Shown in pieces: positions 11,960 to 22,864 of a stretch of 64,000 bases of DNA. The stretch is taken from NCBI GenBank assembly GCA_032622095.1, contig CP136061.1:260120077-260184076 (forward strand), given 5' to 3'. The first letter of the stretch is position 1; each line of letters begins with the position of its first letter. Source of the DNA: Siphonodentalium dalli (taxonomy: Eukaryota; Mollusca; Scaphopoda; Gadilida; Siphonodentaliidae). The translations under genes were made by a program, and so were the position numbers. The notes under the pieces are model-generated. The model searched no databases. It saw only the letters and a program-made list of their open reading frames with translations, and was not told where the DNA came from.

Positions 11960-13085
11960 CTGTTATTACTTTTCTGTTCATGGGCGAATCCGACTGCGTG
12001 TCCTAGCTCGTGTATACATGCCCACTGAGGAAAAAAATAATGTATAGTGAGTTATTGCTTAGCTGTTTATCAAAGAAGCCAACGGCTCATGCACTGATAA
12101 AAGTAGCGATAATTAGTTATTGCTCAGCTGTTTATAAGGGCAGTCGGCGGCCCATGCATGATGAAAACATGACGTATAGTGAGTTATTGATTGGCTGTTC
12201 TTGGGTGAATCCGGCGGTCCATGCATGATGAAAACATAACATATAGTGAGCTATTTCTTAACTGTTCATGAGAGAACTAGCCGGCCCATTTACTGATGAA
12301 ATCATAGCGATAGTTGGTTATTGCATAGCTGTTCATGAGTGAAGCCGACGGCCCGTGCACTGATGGAAACATAATGTATAATGAGTTGTTGCTTCGCTGT
12401 TCGTGATAGAATCCGACGGCCCATGCCCTGATGAAAACATCACATATATATGGCAAGTTATTGCTTGGCTGTTCGTGAAGGAAGTCGTTGGCCCATACAC
12501 TGATGAAAACATAACATGTAGTGGGTTACTGCTTAGCTGTTCATGATAGAAGTCGTCGACCCATGCACTGATGAAACCATCACATATAGTGAGTTATTGC
12601 TTGGCTGTTCATGAGGGAAGTTGTTGGCCCATACACTGATGAAAACATAACCTGTAGTGGGTTACTGCTTAGCTGTTCATGATAGAAGTCGTCGACCCAT
12701 GCACTGACGAAAGCATCACATATAGTGAGTTATTGGCTGTTCATGAGGGAAGTCGTTGGCCCATGCACTGATGACAACATAACGTGTAGTGGGTTACTGC
12801 TTAGCTGTTCATGATAGAAGTCATCGACCCATGCACTGATGAAAACATCACATATAGTGAGTTATTGATTGGCTGTTGGTGAGGGAAGTCGTTGGCCCAC
12901 ACACTGATGAAAACATAACGTGTGGTGTGTTACTGCTTAGCTGTTCATGATAGAAGTCGTCGACCCATGCACTGATGAAAACATCACATATAGTGAGTTA
13001 TTGCTTGGCTGTTCATGAAAGAAACCGACGGTCCATGCACTGATGACAACATAATATATATTGAGTTTTAGCTCAGCTCATAAAG
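11960..13085 (+). repeat. 68-bp satellite array with 136-bp dimers
   Basis: About 16 units of 68 bp contain gtgagttattgcttggctgtt, catgatagaagtcg and cccatgcactgatgaaaac. In the right half two unit types alternate (gtcgttggcccatacac and gtcgtcgacccatgcac), making a 136-bp higher-order dimer. The left-most units are the most diverged, as expected at an array edge. Confidence 0.93.
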
Positions 13086-14003
13086 GTATGTCATCATAAG
13101 GATTAAGAGATTTGATAGGTGGTTAGGTCTATGAATGGCCATAATTTTGACAAATTCGATTAAATAGCTATCGTTCGATTTAACACTACACTAATTAATT
13201 AAGATTTCAGTAAGCCAATGTTCAGCTTACAGGGGGGGGGGGGGGAGTTCTGTCAAAAAAATCCGTACACGGGGCTGAACAAACAAATTACATTAAGCCA
13301 GGGTCCCACCACTCCCGACTTGCAAACAAAATTGTTTACCCCGAAATTTACACGAAAATTTACCCGAAATTTACCCCGCCAATTTTCCCTACAATTTGTA
13401 CATTTTTTGCTTATGTTTTAGAAAATGATTCCAATTTGTGTATCACTGGAACTTTTAGGCACCGCCCTTTATGCTGAATACTGTTTACAACTATTTCACT
13501 GATGCAGGTAAAATATTCCTCTAGTGATCTGAATAGTGGCTATCATATTTGCTTTGGGGACCAAGACGTTTTGGATTAGCTAACACGGAATTAAAACTTG
13601 GAACGATATAAAAAAAGTTCCGGTGCCCGCAGATATGAATGAATTATTGCGTTTTTCATACAACTTGAATTTTAAATGAAATATGCACATTTTTATACAT
13701 CTGCGTGGAATACACCCACTCTATTGTTATAGACATTTTGGTGTATATTTATACATCTTCGCGTGCTTGAGTATGTACGATACTTATGTGGAACAGCATA
13801 TGTAGAGTCATCAGGTCTATAAGATGTTTGGAAGTGGTGACATGTTTTTGAAGCTACATTTGTTTTAGCTACTGTACTGATATATATATATTGTAGATTT
13901 TGGGGGTGTGGAGTGTGACACTCCATCGCCACGCCCCTTGACACGCCCCTGGACACGGGACACTGTAATAAATTATGACCAAAGCTGAAAGAGAAGAACG
14001 CAC
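13086..14003. other. Anonymous stretch with a G homopolymer
   Basis: No gene recognised. It includes a run of 14 G at about 13231-13245, aattta(c)cc-rich words near 13340-13390 and a short gtcaccccac/gacacgcccc-rich patch near 13900-13960. Confidence 0.4.
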
Positions 14004-14067
14004 CTTTGAACAACAAGAGATTGACTGACCATTCCATGAGCGCAGATTTCCAACATACGACCAGCAT
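14004..14067 (-). CDS. Candidate internal exon, function unknown
   Basis: On the minus strand a pyrimidine-rich acceptor (atatctcttttag) precedes 64 nt that end at a donor reading caaag|gtgcgt. The exon would encode AGRMLEICAHGMVSQSLVVQ plus split codons at both ends (phase 1 in, phase 2 out). An open frame continues upstream to an ATG at 14206 (MKFPYNFENVSRSWG...), so a single unspliced 77-codon reading of 13973-14206 is the alternative. I do not recognise the family. The splice signals and protein-like composition are the only support. Confidence 0.25.
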
Positions 14068-14320
14068 CTAAAAGAGATATAAATGTGAATGTGTGAAGCA
14101 GGAACACAGGGAAATTGCTAGACTGTCTTGTTAGCGTGTCAAACATTGGAGTTCCAGCTGCACCCCATGACCGACTAACATTCTCAAAGTTATAGGGAAA
14201 CTTCATTTGTTTGTCCTCTTTCCGTTATAATTCAAGTTGAATATTTGTCTCTGAAAGACGCACTATGACTGGTCGAGAGTTGCCATCATTACTTTTCGAA
14301 TCACCTCGTCTTCGAGCTTA

Positions 14321-14575
14321 AAACATGAGCAGACGACACTCTTCTATATGCTTCTATATATGTGTGGGGCTCCCTGCAGGATAATGGATGTTTTTTTATT
14401 TTATGTCCTAAAATTGTAAGAAACATTTATTTAAAAAAAATGATAAAAAATTGTTAGACCAATGCATTCTCTTATATATGCGAGGCGACCTATGTTCGAC
14501 TCGCAAATATAAGAGAATGCATTGGCACAGGGTAACAAAATCCCGACTTACGACTGGATTTGATATGGCGGGTCA
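14321..14575 (+). mobile_element. Hairpin MITE, family A, 3' half
   Basis: Begins inside the element at aaacatgagcagacgacact, contains the internal ccctgcagg and the right ~66-bp hairpin, and ends with the outer repeat ggatttgatatggcgggtca. The 5' half is absent. The terminal base of the element runs straight into the 57-bp array, so the satellite starts at the MITE end. Confidence 0.88.
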
Positions 14576-15440
14576 TAGATTATCAGGATGGACAGGGACG
14601 AAAGCAATAACTTACCATTTAGCGTTATGGGGGAAATTATCAGAACGGACAAGGCTGAGAGCAATAACTTACCATTTAGCGTTATGGAGGAAATTATCAG
14701 AACGGACAGGGCTGAGAGCAATAACTTACCATTTAGCGTTATGGAGGAAATTATCAGAACGGACAGGGCTGAAAGCAATAACTTACCATTTAGCGTTATG
14801 GAGGAAATTATCAGAACGGACAGGGCTGAGAGCAATAACTTACCATTTAGCGTTATGGAGGAAATTATCAGAACGGACAGGGCTGAAAGCAATAACTTAC
14901 CATTTAGCGTTATGGAGGAAATTATCAGGATGGACAGGGACGAAAGCAATAACTTACCCTTTAGCGTTATGGTGGAAATTATCAGGACCGACCGGTCTGA
15001 GGCCAATAACTTACCCTTTAGCGTTATGGAGGAAATTATCAGGATCGACGGGGCTGAGAGCAATAACTTACCATTTAGCGTTATGGAGGAAATTATCAGG
15101 ACGCACAGGGCTGAGAGCAATAACTTACCATTTAGCGTTATGGGGGAAATTATCAGGACAGACAAGGCTGAGAGCAATAACTTACCCTTTAGCGTTATGG
15201 ACGAAATTATCAGGACGCACAGGGCTGAGAGCAATAACTTACCATTTAGCGTTATGGGGGAAATTATCAGGACCGACAGGGCTGAGAGCAATAACTTACC
15301 ATTTAGCGTTTTGGATGAAATTATCAGGATCGACGGGGCTGAGAGCAATAACTTACCCTTTAGCGTTATGGAGAAAATTATAAGGACGGACAGGGCTGAG
15401 AGCAATAACTTACCCACTAGCGTCATGGAGGAAATTGATG
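14576..15440 (+). repeat. 57-bp minisatellite (15 copies), open in three frames
   Basis: Fifteen copies of a 57-bp unit (gaaattatcag, then cggacagggctgag, then agcaataacttacc, then tttagcgttatgg). Since 57 is 19 codons and the unit has no stop in three frames, frames of about 292-310 codons stay open on both strands. The plus frame 14588-15475 gives a hydrophilic 19-residue repeat (EEIIRTDRAESNNLPFSVM) and ends with a short unique tail. Several differences between copies are silent in that frame (aga/agg, gag/gaa, cca/ccc), but replacement changes are as common. I treat it as a satellite, with coding use unproven. Confidence 0.93.
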
Positions 15441-15633
15441 TAGTTATTGTGTGGCAGACTGAGCTCAGCTTGTAGTGTATCTGTATGTTTGATGAATCTC
15501 AGACACGTATTAAACTCCCATCGACCCATCGATACTATGTAATTCGCAATTTGATTAGCCGCTGAAATATATGAAGCTTAATTTTAAAATCGCACGCCCG
15601 AGATTTGATTCAGATGAATTATGCTAAAGCGAT

Positions 15634-16055
15634 GTGAAACACTCCGAAAGGGTGATCAAATAGGAATGGAGAATGATCTTGCTCAAAGTAGTTATGTTTA
15701 CGAAGAGTAATTCAAACTGACAACACACACACCGTCATTCTAATATATTAATTAAATGCAATGACCCTCGATGACGAAATCATTTGTGTTTATTGTCGAT
15801 AGTTGCATCCCGAATCGAGATGTAAACCTTTACAATTGCGCGTTGTTCAGACGATGTACCACGGAGTGGTATGGTCAATTTGTTTGATATTTTCGGCGAT
15901 GTTAGTAAAATGGTCAATTTGTTTGAGATTTTCGGCGATGTTAGTAGAATGCTACATTACTCCAGTTGGCAATGCTACATTCCTCCAGTTGGCGTAGCGC
16001 CTGAACACTAACTTATCAGTTTGACGTACCCGGATAAGTCCATAGCATATCTTTA
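15634..16055 (+). repeat. Dispersed repeat R1, copy 1
   Basis: Homologous in the same orientation to 63027-63392, 47 kb away. Shared words include gggtgatcaaatag, cccgaatcgaga, cgatgttagtaaaatg and cctccagttggc. This copy has an extra ~37-bp internal duplication (atggtcaatttgtttgagattttcggcgatgttag appears twice). No coding frame is evident. The class is unknown. Confidence 0.85.
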
Positions 16056-16313
16056 ACCCGTTATATACTAAATACGCATTGAAGAGTATTATCTGAACAT
16101 TTCCCACAATGAAAATTAATTCTTCTGCACTTGTATGTTATCATTTCGTCTGGCTGTCGTCTGCTGAGCAGCCATAATGTATATCCTTAACATCCACCAA
16201 ATGAATAACTGTACTTCCAAATAAAAAATGAACCATTTCAATAAACATATTGTAACATGGTGTGAGAATCCATTTATAAGGAATCAGAAACTTTGGGGAG
16301 GTTTATATTGTAA
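16056..16313. other. Anonymous spacer
   Basis: I see nothing recognisable between the R1 copy and the Helitron. Confidence 0.4.
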
Positions 16314-16700
16314 CTAGCAGGTGACCCGACTTCGTCCGGGCTTTGACCTTGAAATGACAATTTGAAGGTCAAGGTCAGGTCGGAGTCACGATTTGACCCG
16401 CCCAAAACACTCCCAGGAAAAAATTACCCGTAGGTATCAACTTTCGTCGAAATCCGTCTAGCATTCACATAGCAAATTTCAAGTCGATAGCTCCACCCGT
16501 TTCCGAGATATCGTCTGCGCATCCGCGAAGCGGGCGCCGCACGGGCTCGCCAATACGACAACGTCGACCGCCTGGTCAAACTACACACACGTACCAAGTT
16601 TCGTCCCGATCGGTCGAGAATCGTAGATAAATGACATACAGACAGACATACAGACAGACAGACAGACAAACAAACAGAGGTCTTCAAAATATATATGAGA
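16314..16700 (-). mobile_element. Non-autonomous Helitron, 387 bp
   Basis: Read on the minus strand it begins TCTCATATATATTTTG after a host A and ends CTAG before a host T. That is the Helitron rule of 5' TC, 3' CTRR and insertion between A and T. Nine bases or so before the end is a hairpin (agcccgg...ccgggt type). The 5' region has a (cagacaga)n-type microsatellite. It shares long internal words (cgaccgatcgggacgaaac, gagctatcgacttgaaattt) with the tandem pair at 36785-37805. There is no Rep/helicase coding, so it depends on another element for transposition. Confidence 0.88.
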
Positions 16701-17603
16701 TATCACGTTACTGACAGACGTTCCGACGGTAGCATATTCGGGTTACTGGCAGATGTTCCCGTTGTGTCAAACGTTTTTGACTCAAAACTAGATTAGATCA
16801 GCCAGAGCTGAGAACTTGTGTCACTATTAGCTACACGGATGGTAGTCGAACATTTAAAGATATCGCGTCGAAATTTCCGCGATACCTGTAATGGGAGGTT
16901 TTGCCTCAAGTCCGGAAAGGAAGAATACGACACAAGACACGACCAAACCGCGATGTTCCCATGACAATACATATACGAATGCGTCACCCTGACATACCAT
17001 TTACCTTCCTTTTCCAAAAAAAAGAGACATATAACGAGCATTTTTGGCGACCAGACGAACGAGCAGCGAAAGATTCGCGCTCAGTATCGTGGGGCAAATA
17101 AGTTTTGTCAATGACAATGTAGCGCGAAACTATTTAGATGTCTCATTAAGGTGTACGTTCAGTTTCTCATCTAATAACTTTGCTTATCTTATTGTTTCAT
17201 GAGGATTCAACGTACTATGGAACCCACAGTGATCTCTTGGACGTAGAAGATATAGAAATAGAACATAAACATGCCTATATATACAAATTAAACTAAATAA
17301 ACATATGTATCAATCGTTGTACTCCCCCACGCCACACCCTCACGATGCGCCCTCCAGTTTATCATCTATAACATTATAAAATACAGGGATTATTCCAACC
17401 TTTTTTTGGGGGGAATGGGTCCTGGGTCTTCGGCATTGGGACACAAACGCGATATAGAGTTAGACTTTGGTAATGTCTATGACTGATATGGATTATAAGT
17501 GTGAAAATAGTGTACATTCAATGTGTAGTCAATTTTGGTCTATACGGACGGTAGCATATTCACGTGACTGACAGATGTTCCGCCGAAATATATCTCACGC
17601 TAT
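16701..17603. other. Spacer with short repeated words
   Basis: Contains the word gacggtagcatattc followed by actggcagatgttcc at about 16724-16760, and a second copy at about 17547-17585 with actgacagatgttcc. These may be remnants of another dispersed repeat. No gene is supported. Confidence 0.5.
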
Positions 17604-18273
17604 ATCGCGTTGGGTAAATGTTTACCAAACACAATGGTGCATATATTTTACCCAATGTTGGGCGTTGATTTTATTCAACGCAGGGATACAATTTACCCAT
17701 TTTAATTTACAAAATGTGACCCGCCATATCAAATCCAGTCGTAAGTCGGGATTGTTTTTACCCTGTGCCAATGCATTATCTTATATATGCGAGTCGACCA
17801 TAGGTCGCCTCGCATATATACTAGAATGCATTGGCCTAACAATTTTTTACAATTTTAATAATTTGTTCTTGTATTCTTTAACAATTTTATAATTTCACCC
17901 ATACACAGCCCCAGACAAACATGAGCAGACGACACTCTTCTATATGCTTCTATATATGTGTGGGGCTCCCTGCAGGGTAATGGATGTTTTTTATTTTATG
18001 TCCTAAAAATTGTAAGAAACATTTATTTAAAAAAAAATGATAAAAATTGTTAGGCCAATGCATTCTCTTATATATGCGAGGCGACCTATGGTCGACTCGT
18101 ATATATAAGAGAATGCATTGGCACAGGGTAAAAATAATCCCGACTTACGACTGGATTTGATATGGCGGGTCACAAAATCGTCAAACATTGCCCAACATTT
18201 CGATAAAATTTACCCAGCATACGCGTGGTTCTATATGCACCATTGTTTTGGATAAAATTTTACCCAACGCGAT
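17604..18273. mobile_element. Outer MITE (family B) hosting a nested MITE
   Basis: The left end reads atcgcgttgggtaaa and continues to caatggtgcatata. The right end is the inverted copy (tatatgcaccattg...tttacccaacgcgat), giving terminal inverted repeats of about 42 bp with a few mismatches. Without the nested element the outer one is about 210 bp. A flanking TA on both sides would fit Tc1/mariner-type targeting but is not certain. The element is non-coding. Confidence 0.82.
17716..18173 (+). mobile_element. Hairpin MITE, family A, complete 458-bp copy
   Basis: Terminal inverted repeats start gtgacccgccatatcaaatc and extend about 110 bp, each including a ~66-bp near-perfect palindrome (ccaatgcattmtcttatata...aatgcattgg). 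Each end can therefore fold into its own hairpin, and the ends can also pair with each other. A unique asymmetric centre holds catgagcagacgacactc and ccctgcaggg. The flanks are aaaat on both sides (17711-17715 and 18174-18178), a likely 5-bp target duplication. It is inserted into family B. A second copy of exactly the same length lies at 44239-44696. Confidence 0.92.
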
Positions 18274-18610
18274 TTAGAGCATACACATCATAACTTAATA
18301 TGACCAGTTTACATTGATAACTGAAAGGTTTATAACAGACAATTTAAGTCATTCAATCAGGCGGAAAACGTCGTTGTTATTGACAACCAAGCACAACGTG
18401 AAACCGCGTCGTCCAGTGGTTCACACTTTGATTTCAACGAGGTTTGTCGTTCGGCACGATGAGCGTTCTCGCGGATATCACGCGGTGCTTTCGCCACGAA
18501 CATATTTCTATAGCAACCTAGCCATAGCAACCCAAGTTGGGAGTTTTCAGTTGCCGTTTTACAATCTAAACCTCTCTTTCTTGATTCGCGAAATTGAGTA
18601 TAAGGTACCG
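18274..18610. other. Spacer with unsupported open frame
   Basis: A 125-codon plus-strand open frame (18314-18691) crosses this region and ends inside the inverted-repeat arm that follows. No motif is recognised and I do not call it a gene. Confidence 0.35.
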
Positions 18611-19055
18611 GACATTTGCAGAATGAGGACCCCAGAGGGTGAATTTAGTGACGTTACACAGCGGGCTAGCGTCACTAAATTAATATTATAGGGACCTCAT
18701 TCTACATGACCTCATCAGCCATGGGTGACCTAGACACAGATCTGAGTGACTATGATGTACACCAATTGGGCACTCTTGTGTTGTCTGCCATTTTGTGGAT
18801 ATAGAGAAACTAAACTAAGCAAGTAAACAATCGTTCTAAGGACAATTCGACAGAAACTAAAAAAACAGCCAAGTTGATAATAAAGATACTTTTCAGAAAA
18901 GTGAGGACTAAGCAGAAGGAGGTCAACAGAGGTTTAATTTATTGATACCATACATAGCCCGATGTGTGGTGTAGTGCCCGATGTGTGGTGTAGTGCCCGA
19001 TGTGTGGTGTAGTGTCACTAAATTCAGCCTCTGGGGATCTCATTCTGCAAATGTC
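18611..19055. repeat. 42-bp inverted repeat enclosing a 19-bp triplication
   Basis: The left arm (18611-18652, gacatttgcagaatgagg...gaatttagtgac) and right arm (19014-19055) are reverse complements with about four mismatches. The interval also holds three exact copies of gcccgatgtgtggtgtagt (18958-19014) abutting the right arm. The words gggacctcattct at 18690 and 19242 are related to the arm sequence. It is probably a foldback or MITE-type element. Confidence 0.8.
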
Positions 19056-20130
19056 AGAGGTTCACGACTTACCAGAGTCACGCCCTTTGTAATGATTGTG
19101 TTTGCACTGCAGCCCTCGCCATTCAACGGAGTAACGGATGTACGCTCATTATTGGGTTATACCAGAATCAAATCCGCCCAATATGAACCTACGTGAATAT
19201 GTACGCCCAACATTAACCTATTTGCATGAGGATATGTTGTCTGGGACCTCATTCTGTCAACGATTCAAGCACACGAATGATCAGTAGACAGAAACTTGCA
19301 TTAAAGATCCACCTTCCGTTAAAAAATTGACATAATTCAGAAATAATAACTTATTTTCGCTAGTTTCTATTACTATATGGGCACATTCTGAGACATAGAC
19401 GTTCCAAATGGTGATGAATTATAATATTTTAATCATATTTCATGTCATAGATTGTTATTAAATCCGTTTATCAAGGCACTATAACAAAAATTAAACGGTT
19501 ACTCGAAAATTAAGTGGACATGTGATCATGTGTTCCATCGATTATATATATTACGAGGTATGCGCGGAAATAATATGTCATGAAACCGAAACTCACTGTT
19601 CCCTGCGACGAATCTGTATGGAGCTAATGCTCTATCCCACTGGTCATCCCTGCCCGTCAGGATTGTTCTCTTCTGTCTCGCGTTACGCTGCTCCGTCGAG
19701 TTACCCTGACGGTCGGTACTCGTCCTTTCGTGGGCTCGTCCAGTCCAAACTTCATGTTTGGATTCCTCTGTCTTCGAGTGCCCACCATTTAGTAGCTCCT
19801 CCACAGCTATATTATCTTGAATCTTTTTCTGAAAAGACCAAAGGGGGTGTCCGAAATAATGTTTCTGAAAAGACGGGCACACACGTCAATGTCTCTGCAA
19901 TGCTCAAGATTATGTTAGCAAATTTAGGGCTCCAAAGGAATACCATGCAAATGGTCGTTAAGGACTATATATACTAGTTTGGGGGTTTACCAGATAAAAG
20001 CCAATTTATAGCAACATTGAATTAAACACCACTAATATGTGCCTTTTTGGCTAAATAATATCAATGTATAGATATTTTTTTCGGAAGAAAATTGAAACGG
20101 TATGCCCGAATTAGCAGTCTCCCATGTCAT
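19056..20130. other. Spacer with unassigned open frames
   Basis: Open frames of 151 codons (plus, 19522-19977) and 118 codons (minus, 19526-19882) overlap each other. Neither shows a motif I can name. The minus frame is more hydrophilic and protein-like. I leave both uncalled. Confidence 0.35.
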
Positions 20131-20306
20131 GTGGCCCCTCTCTCTCCTCTCTGGGGGCCCCTCTCTCTCTCCTATCTCTCTCCTCTCGTGGCCCCCTCTC
20201 TATCCTCTCTCTCTCCTCTCTCTATCACATCTCTCTCTCCTCTCTCTCTTCTCTCTCTCCTCTCTCTCTCCTCTCTCTCTCCTCTCTCCCCTCTCTCTCC
20301 TCTATG
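20131..20306 (+). repeat. (CT)n-rich microsatellite
   Basis: About 175 bp of imperfect ctctct(c)c repeats with occasional tat and ggcccc interruptions. The strand asymmetry is extreme (pyrimidine on plus), so it could form non-B DNA. No coding meaning is seen. Confidence 0.95.
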
Positions 20307-20964
20307 AGGTAATCGTTTTCAGATAAACTAATTTTTATTAATACAATTCGTTTCTCTACAGATAATTTTTGCCAATACTACCAGTAAGTCTTCAATTATT
20401 ATAAAGTAACCATGGTAACCATGGTAAAATGAAATATTTTAAAGTTTATTTCTTTAAGAAGAGTCATTTAGACTAAATACTCTTGTGTTTCCAGTTTTCA
20501 AGGCAATGCTAATACTTCCTGTTCTATATTTGAGAACATATATAGTCCTTAGTATTATTTTTGAAACAATCCGGTAATGTTTTGCGATGAGTTGCATGCA
20601 TCTGAAGACTGACTAAGTTCTTGAATTAAGATGGCGATGAGTTGTCGCGTTTCCACCCATTCTGAAATATCAGTAATCCAAGCTAGAATTAAACACTTTC
20701 TATATTAATTGTATTCATCCAGCCGGTTATAAAAGTATATAATTATTGGAATGGTCCATTATTTATTTGCAGGGATGTTCAGGAAATAAAATCAGCCGAC
20801 AGATAACAGAGCGTGCAGAAGGAGTCCTATTTATTATCTGAACATTTCCTGGAGCATAACTTTTCATCAATGATTATTTATTGTAGAAAGGGGTAAGCAG
20901 ATTGGAAGGAATTTATAGCGACCGTGGCATATTTTCCGAACTAGAGGTATGTGTAATGTTGCGC
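20307..20964. other. Anonymous spacer
   Basis: Only a small accatggtaaccatggtaa palindromic duplication at about 20408-20426 stands out. Confidence 0.4.
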
Positions 20965-21294
20965 CAAGTGTTATCTTCGTAGGGTTTTCAAGAGTTATCT
21001 ATCCTGGGAGCACGATAACCTACATGTATGAGCCAACTGTCTGCGCATTTGATTGTATGTACATGTAACAGTTTTTATTGATATGTTCATTGGCACAAGG
21101 TTGTGGAAGATTTGTATGTTCATATACATATGAGTACTCAAACAATATATGTATGAACAATGATATGGGACTGCAAGGAATACATATATGTATAATCAAA
21201 CCAAATGCGCGCGGAGAGAAGCAGACGGTTATTTCGTAGGTTATCGCGTTTCCACGATAGATAACTCTTGAAAAACATACGGAGGCAACACTTG
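20965..21294. mobile_element. Inverted-repeat MITE, 330 bp (family C)
   Basis: The left end (20965-21025, caagtgttatcttcg...gataacctac) and right end (about 21236-21294) are reverse complements over about 58 bp with some mismatches. Both arms share tttcaagagttatctatc. The centre is AT-rich and non-coding. No unambiguous target duplication is visible, and no other copy is seen in the window. Confidence 0.8.
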
Positions 21295-21429
21295 CAGATG
21301 GTAGATGGTAGATGTCACATGTCATGGCGGCCGGTTAGAAGTTTTTTCAAAACAGATGAGTAAATGTCTTGTTTATTCACATTGTATGCGGTTAATTGTG
21401 TACAACAAACTGTGGATGGATATACGTGT

Positions 21430-21865
21430 GATTTGACTCATTCTGTGAAACGATGTCTTCGGGGATGAAAAGGGACCAAACTGTGACTGTTGAACTTAAT
21501 CGACGTCTCGAAAAATTCTCGCACAGAGATGTGCTCACTGGATTGACCCCATTAGTGGATGTAATAATATCGATGCTATACAAATAACGGAGGAGCTCTG
21601 CAACATTTCTGTGCAAAAACTCTCTGGTCACATCTGGGTTTGACCTAAACGGAAAACGAATCAGTTTCAGAGATGTTGAAAATCTTATCGCTCGGTTGAC
21701 GGCAAAAGAAGCCCCTGTCAAATAAGCAGACGACCTGATTATTAATGAACTCAGATCCTATGGGAACTATGTTGAACGAGTTGCGTGCGAGGAAAATTGG
21801 AGGGCCTAAAGGTTCAAACAGGAACCAGATATCTCTATATATCTGACTGTCAGGAAATTTCAAAA
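21430..21865 (+). pseudogene. Degenerate protein-like sequence, family unknown
   Basis: Successive plus-strand frames give protein-like stretches broken by shifts and stops: DAIQITEELCNISVQKLSGH, then GFDLNGKRISFRDVENLIAR, then MLNELRARKIGGPKGSNRNQ. The composition is hydrophilic and charged, unlike the surrounding noise. It could be the 5' part of the LINE that follows or an unrelated decayed gene. I do not recognise the family. Confidence 0.28.
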
Positions 21866-22044
21866 TCAACCCGATATATTGTGCGCATGCGCGTAAGGAC
21901 AAGTTTGTATGTTTGAATCTTTGTGCAAATTATCTTAAAATGTCATAAATAAACTGTACTGCTTGATGACAAGTTCCTGTTACTCGGGATGTTCGATAGT
22001 TAACACATGTGGACTAATATCGACTAATATATTGTGATTTGAAG

Positions 22045-22803
22045 ATGACAGACAAGCGTGATAGGAAGTCTGAAGGTGAGACACCAACGCCGACGAAAAA
22101 CAATACAAAATGGACGACGAGGAGTCGGTTCTCGGTCAGTTAAAATTGGTGTTTGGTGTTATGAATGACCTTAAATGTGGCCAAGACTCTTTAAAACGAT
22201 CACTCGAAAGTAAAATCGTGTTAAACACTTTGATGACAAGTTGAAAATCTTGAAACAGGATATTGACCTAGATATTGGGACACACAACAAATCGGTCAAG
22301 GTACTATCGAAGCGACTAGATACAATCAGTGAGTGGTTATCAGCGTTTGAGTGGACAGCTGTTGAACAGTTAGACGGACAAGTGAGTGCTAACGTTTCCC
22401 ATGATAGGAAAGACCCGCTAAATAATCATGATATAACGTTGATTGTGAGTGACTTAAACGAGGCCGATGGTGAAATTATCCTTGACGAAGTAAGAGAACT
22501 AGTGACCACTATTGGCGATAGTTACAACGCTGATGATGTCATCGCTGCAAAACGGTTGAAATCTCGCAGAGTTGGCAAGGCCGGATTAGTGAAAATGAGT
22601 GTCCGTTCGCTGGAGATGACGAAACAAATAATTAAGGAAAAGTCCCTACTCAAAGAAAGTGTTAAATACAAAAACGTGTACACCAGATCGAGCAAATCCC
22701 ACACCGAAAGGCTAATCGAACTGAAATCTCGAACGATATTAAAGGAAATTCCAAATGGCAGTTCATTCAGAATAACATCCAATGACCGAATTGTTAAAAA
22801 GTA
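22045..22803 (+). pseudogene. LINE-A ORF1-like protein
   Basis: The frame starts at ATGACAGACAAGCGTGATAG with a basic, polar N-terminus and shifts near 22130-22235. It stays open for 187 codons from 22241. The long part has an N-terminal helical, coiled-coil-like region (residues 1-50). It is followed by a domain beginning DITLIVSDLNEAD and continuing with VIAAKRLKSRR, GLVKMSVRS and KNVYTRSSKSHTERLIELK. This resembles the RNA-binding RRM/C-terminal arrangement of LINE ORF1 proteins, which bind their own RNA in the ribonucleoprotein. It lies directly upstream of the endonuclease, the expected order. The frameshift makes it a pseudogene. Confidence 0.65.
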
Positions 22804-22864
22804 AAGGGAGCTAAATGCAAATGATGACCCAGAGTCTAACAATGGCGAGTGATATTCTTTCCGA

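Noticed and set aside
16901-17101. 66-codon plus-strand frame (KTRPNRDVPMTIHIRMRHPD)
   Set aside because: Short, with an overlapping antisense frame and no known motif.
18314-18691. 125-codon open frame as a gene
   Set aside because: It ends inside the arm of an inverted repeat and shows no recognisable domain.
19522-19977. 151-codon plus-strand frame and its 118-codon antisense partner
   Set aside because: They overlap fully, neither has a motif I can name, and no splice or promoter evidence favours one.
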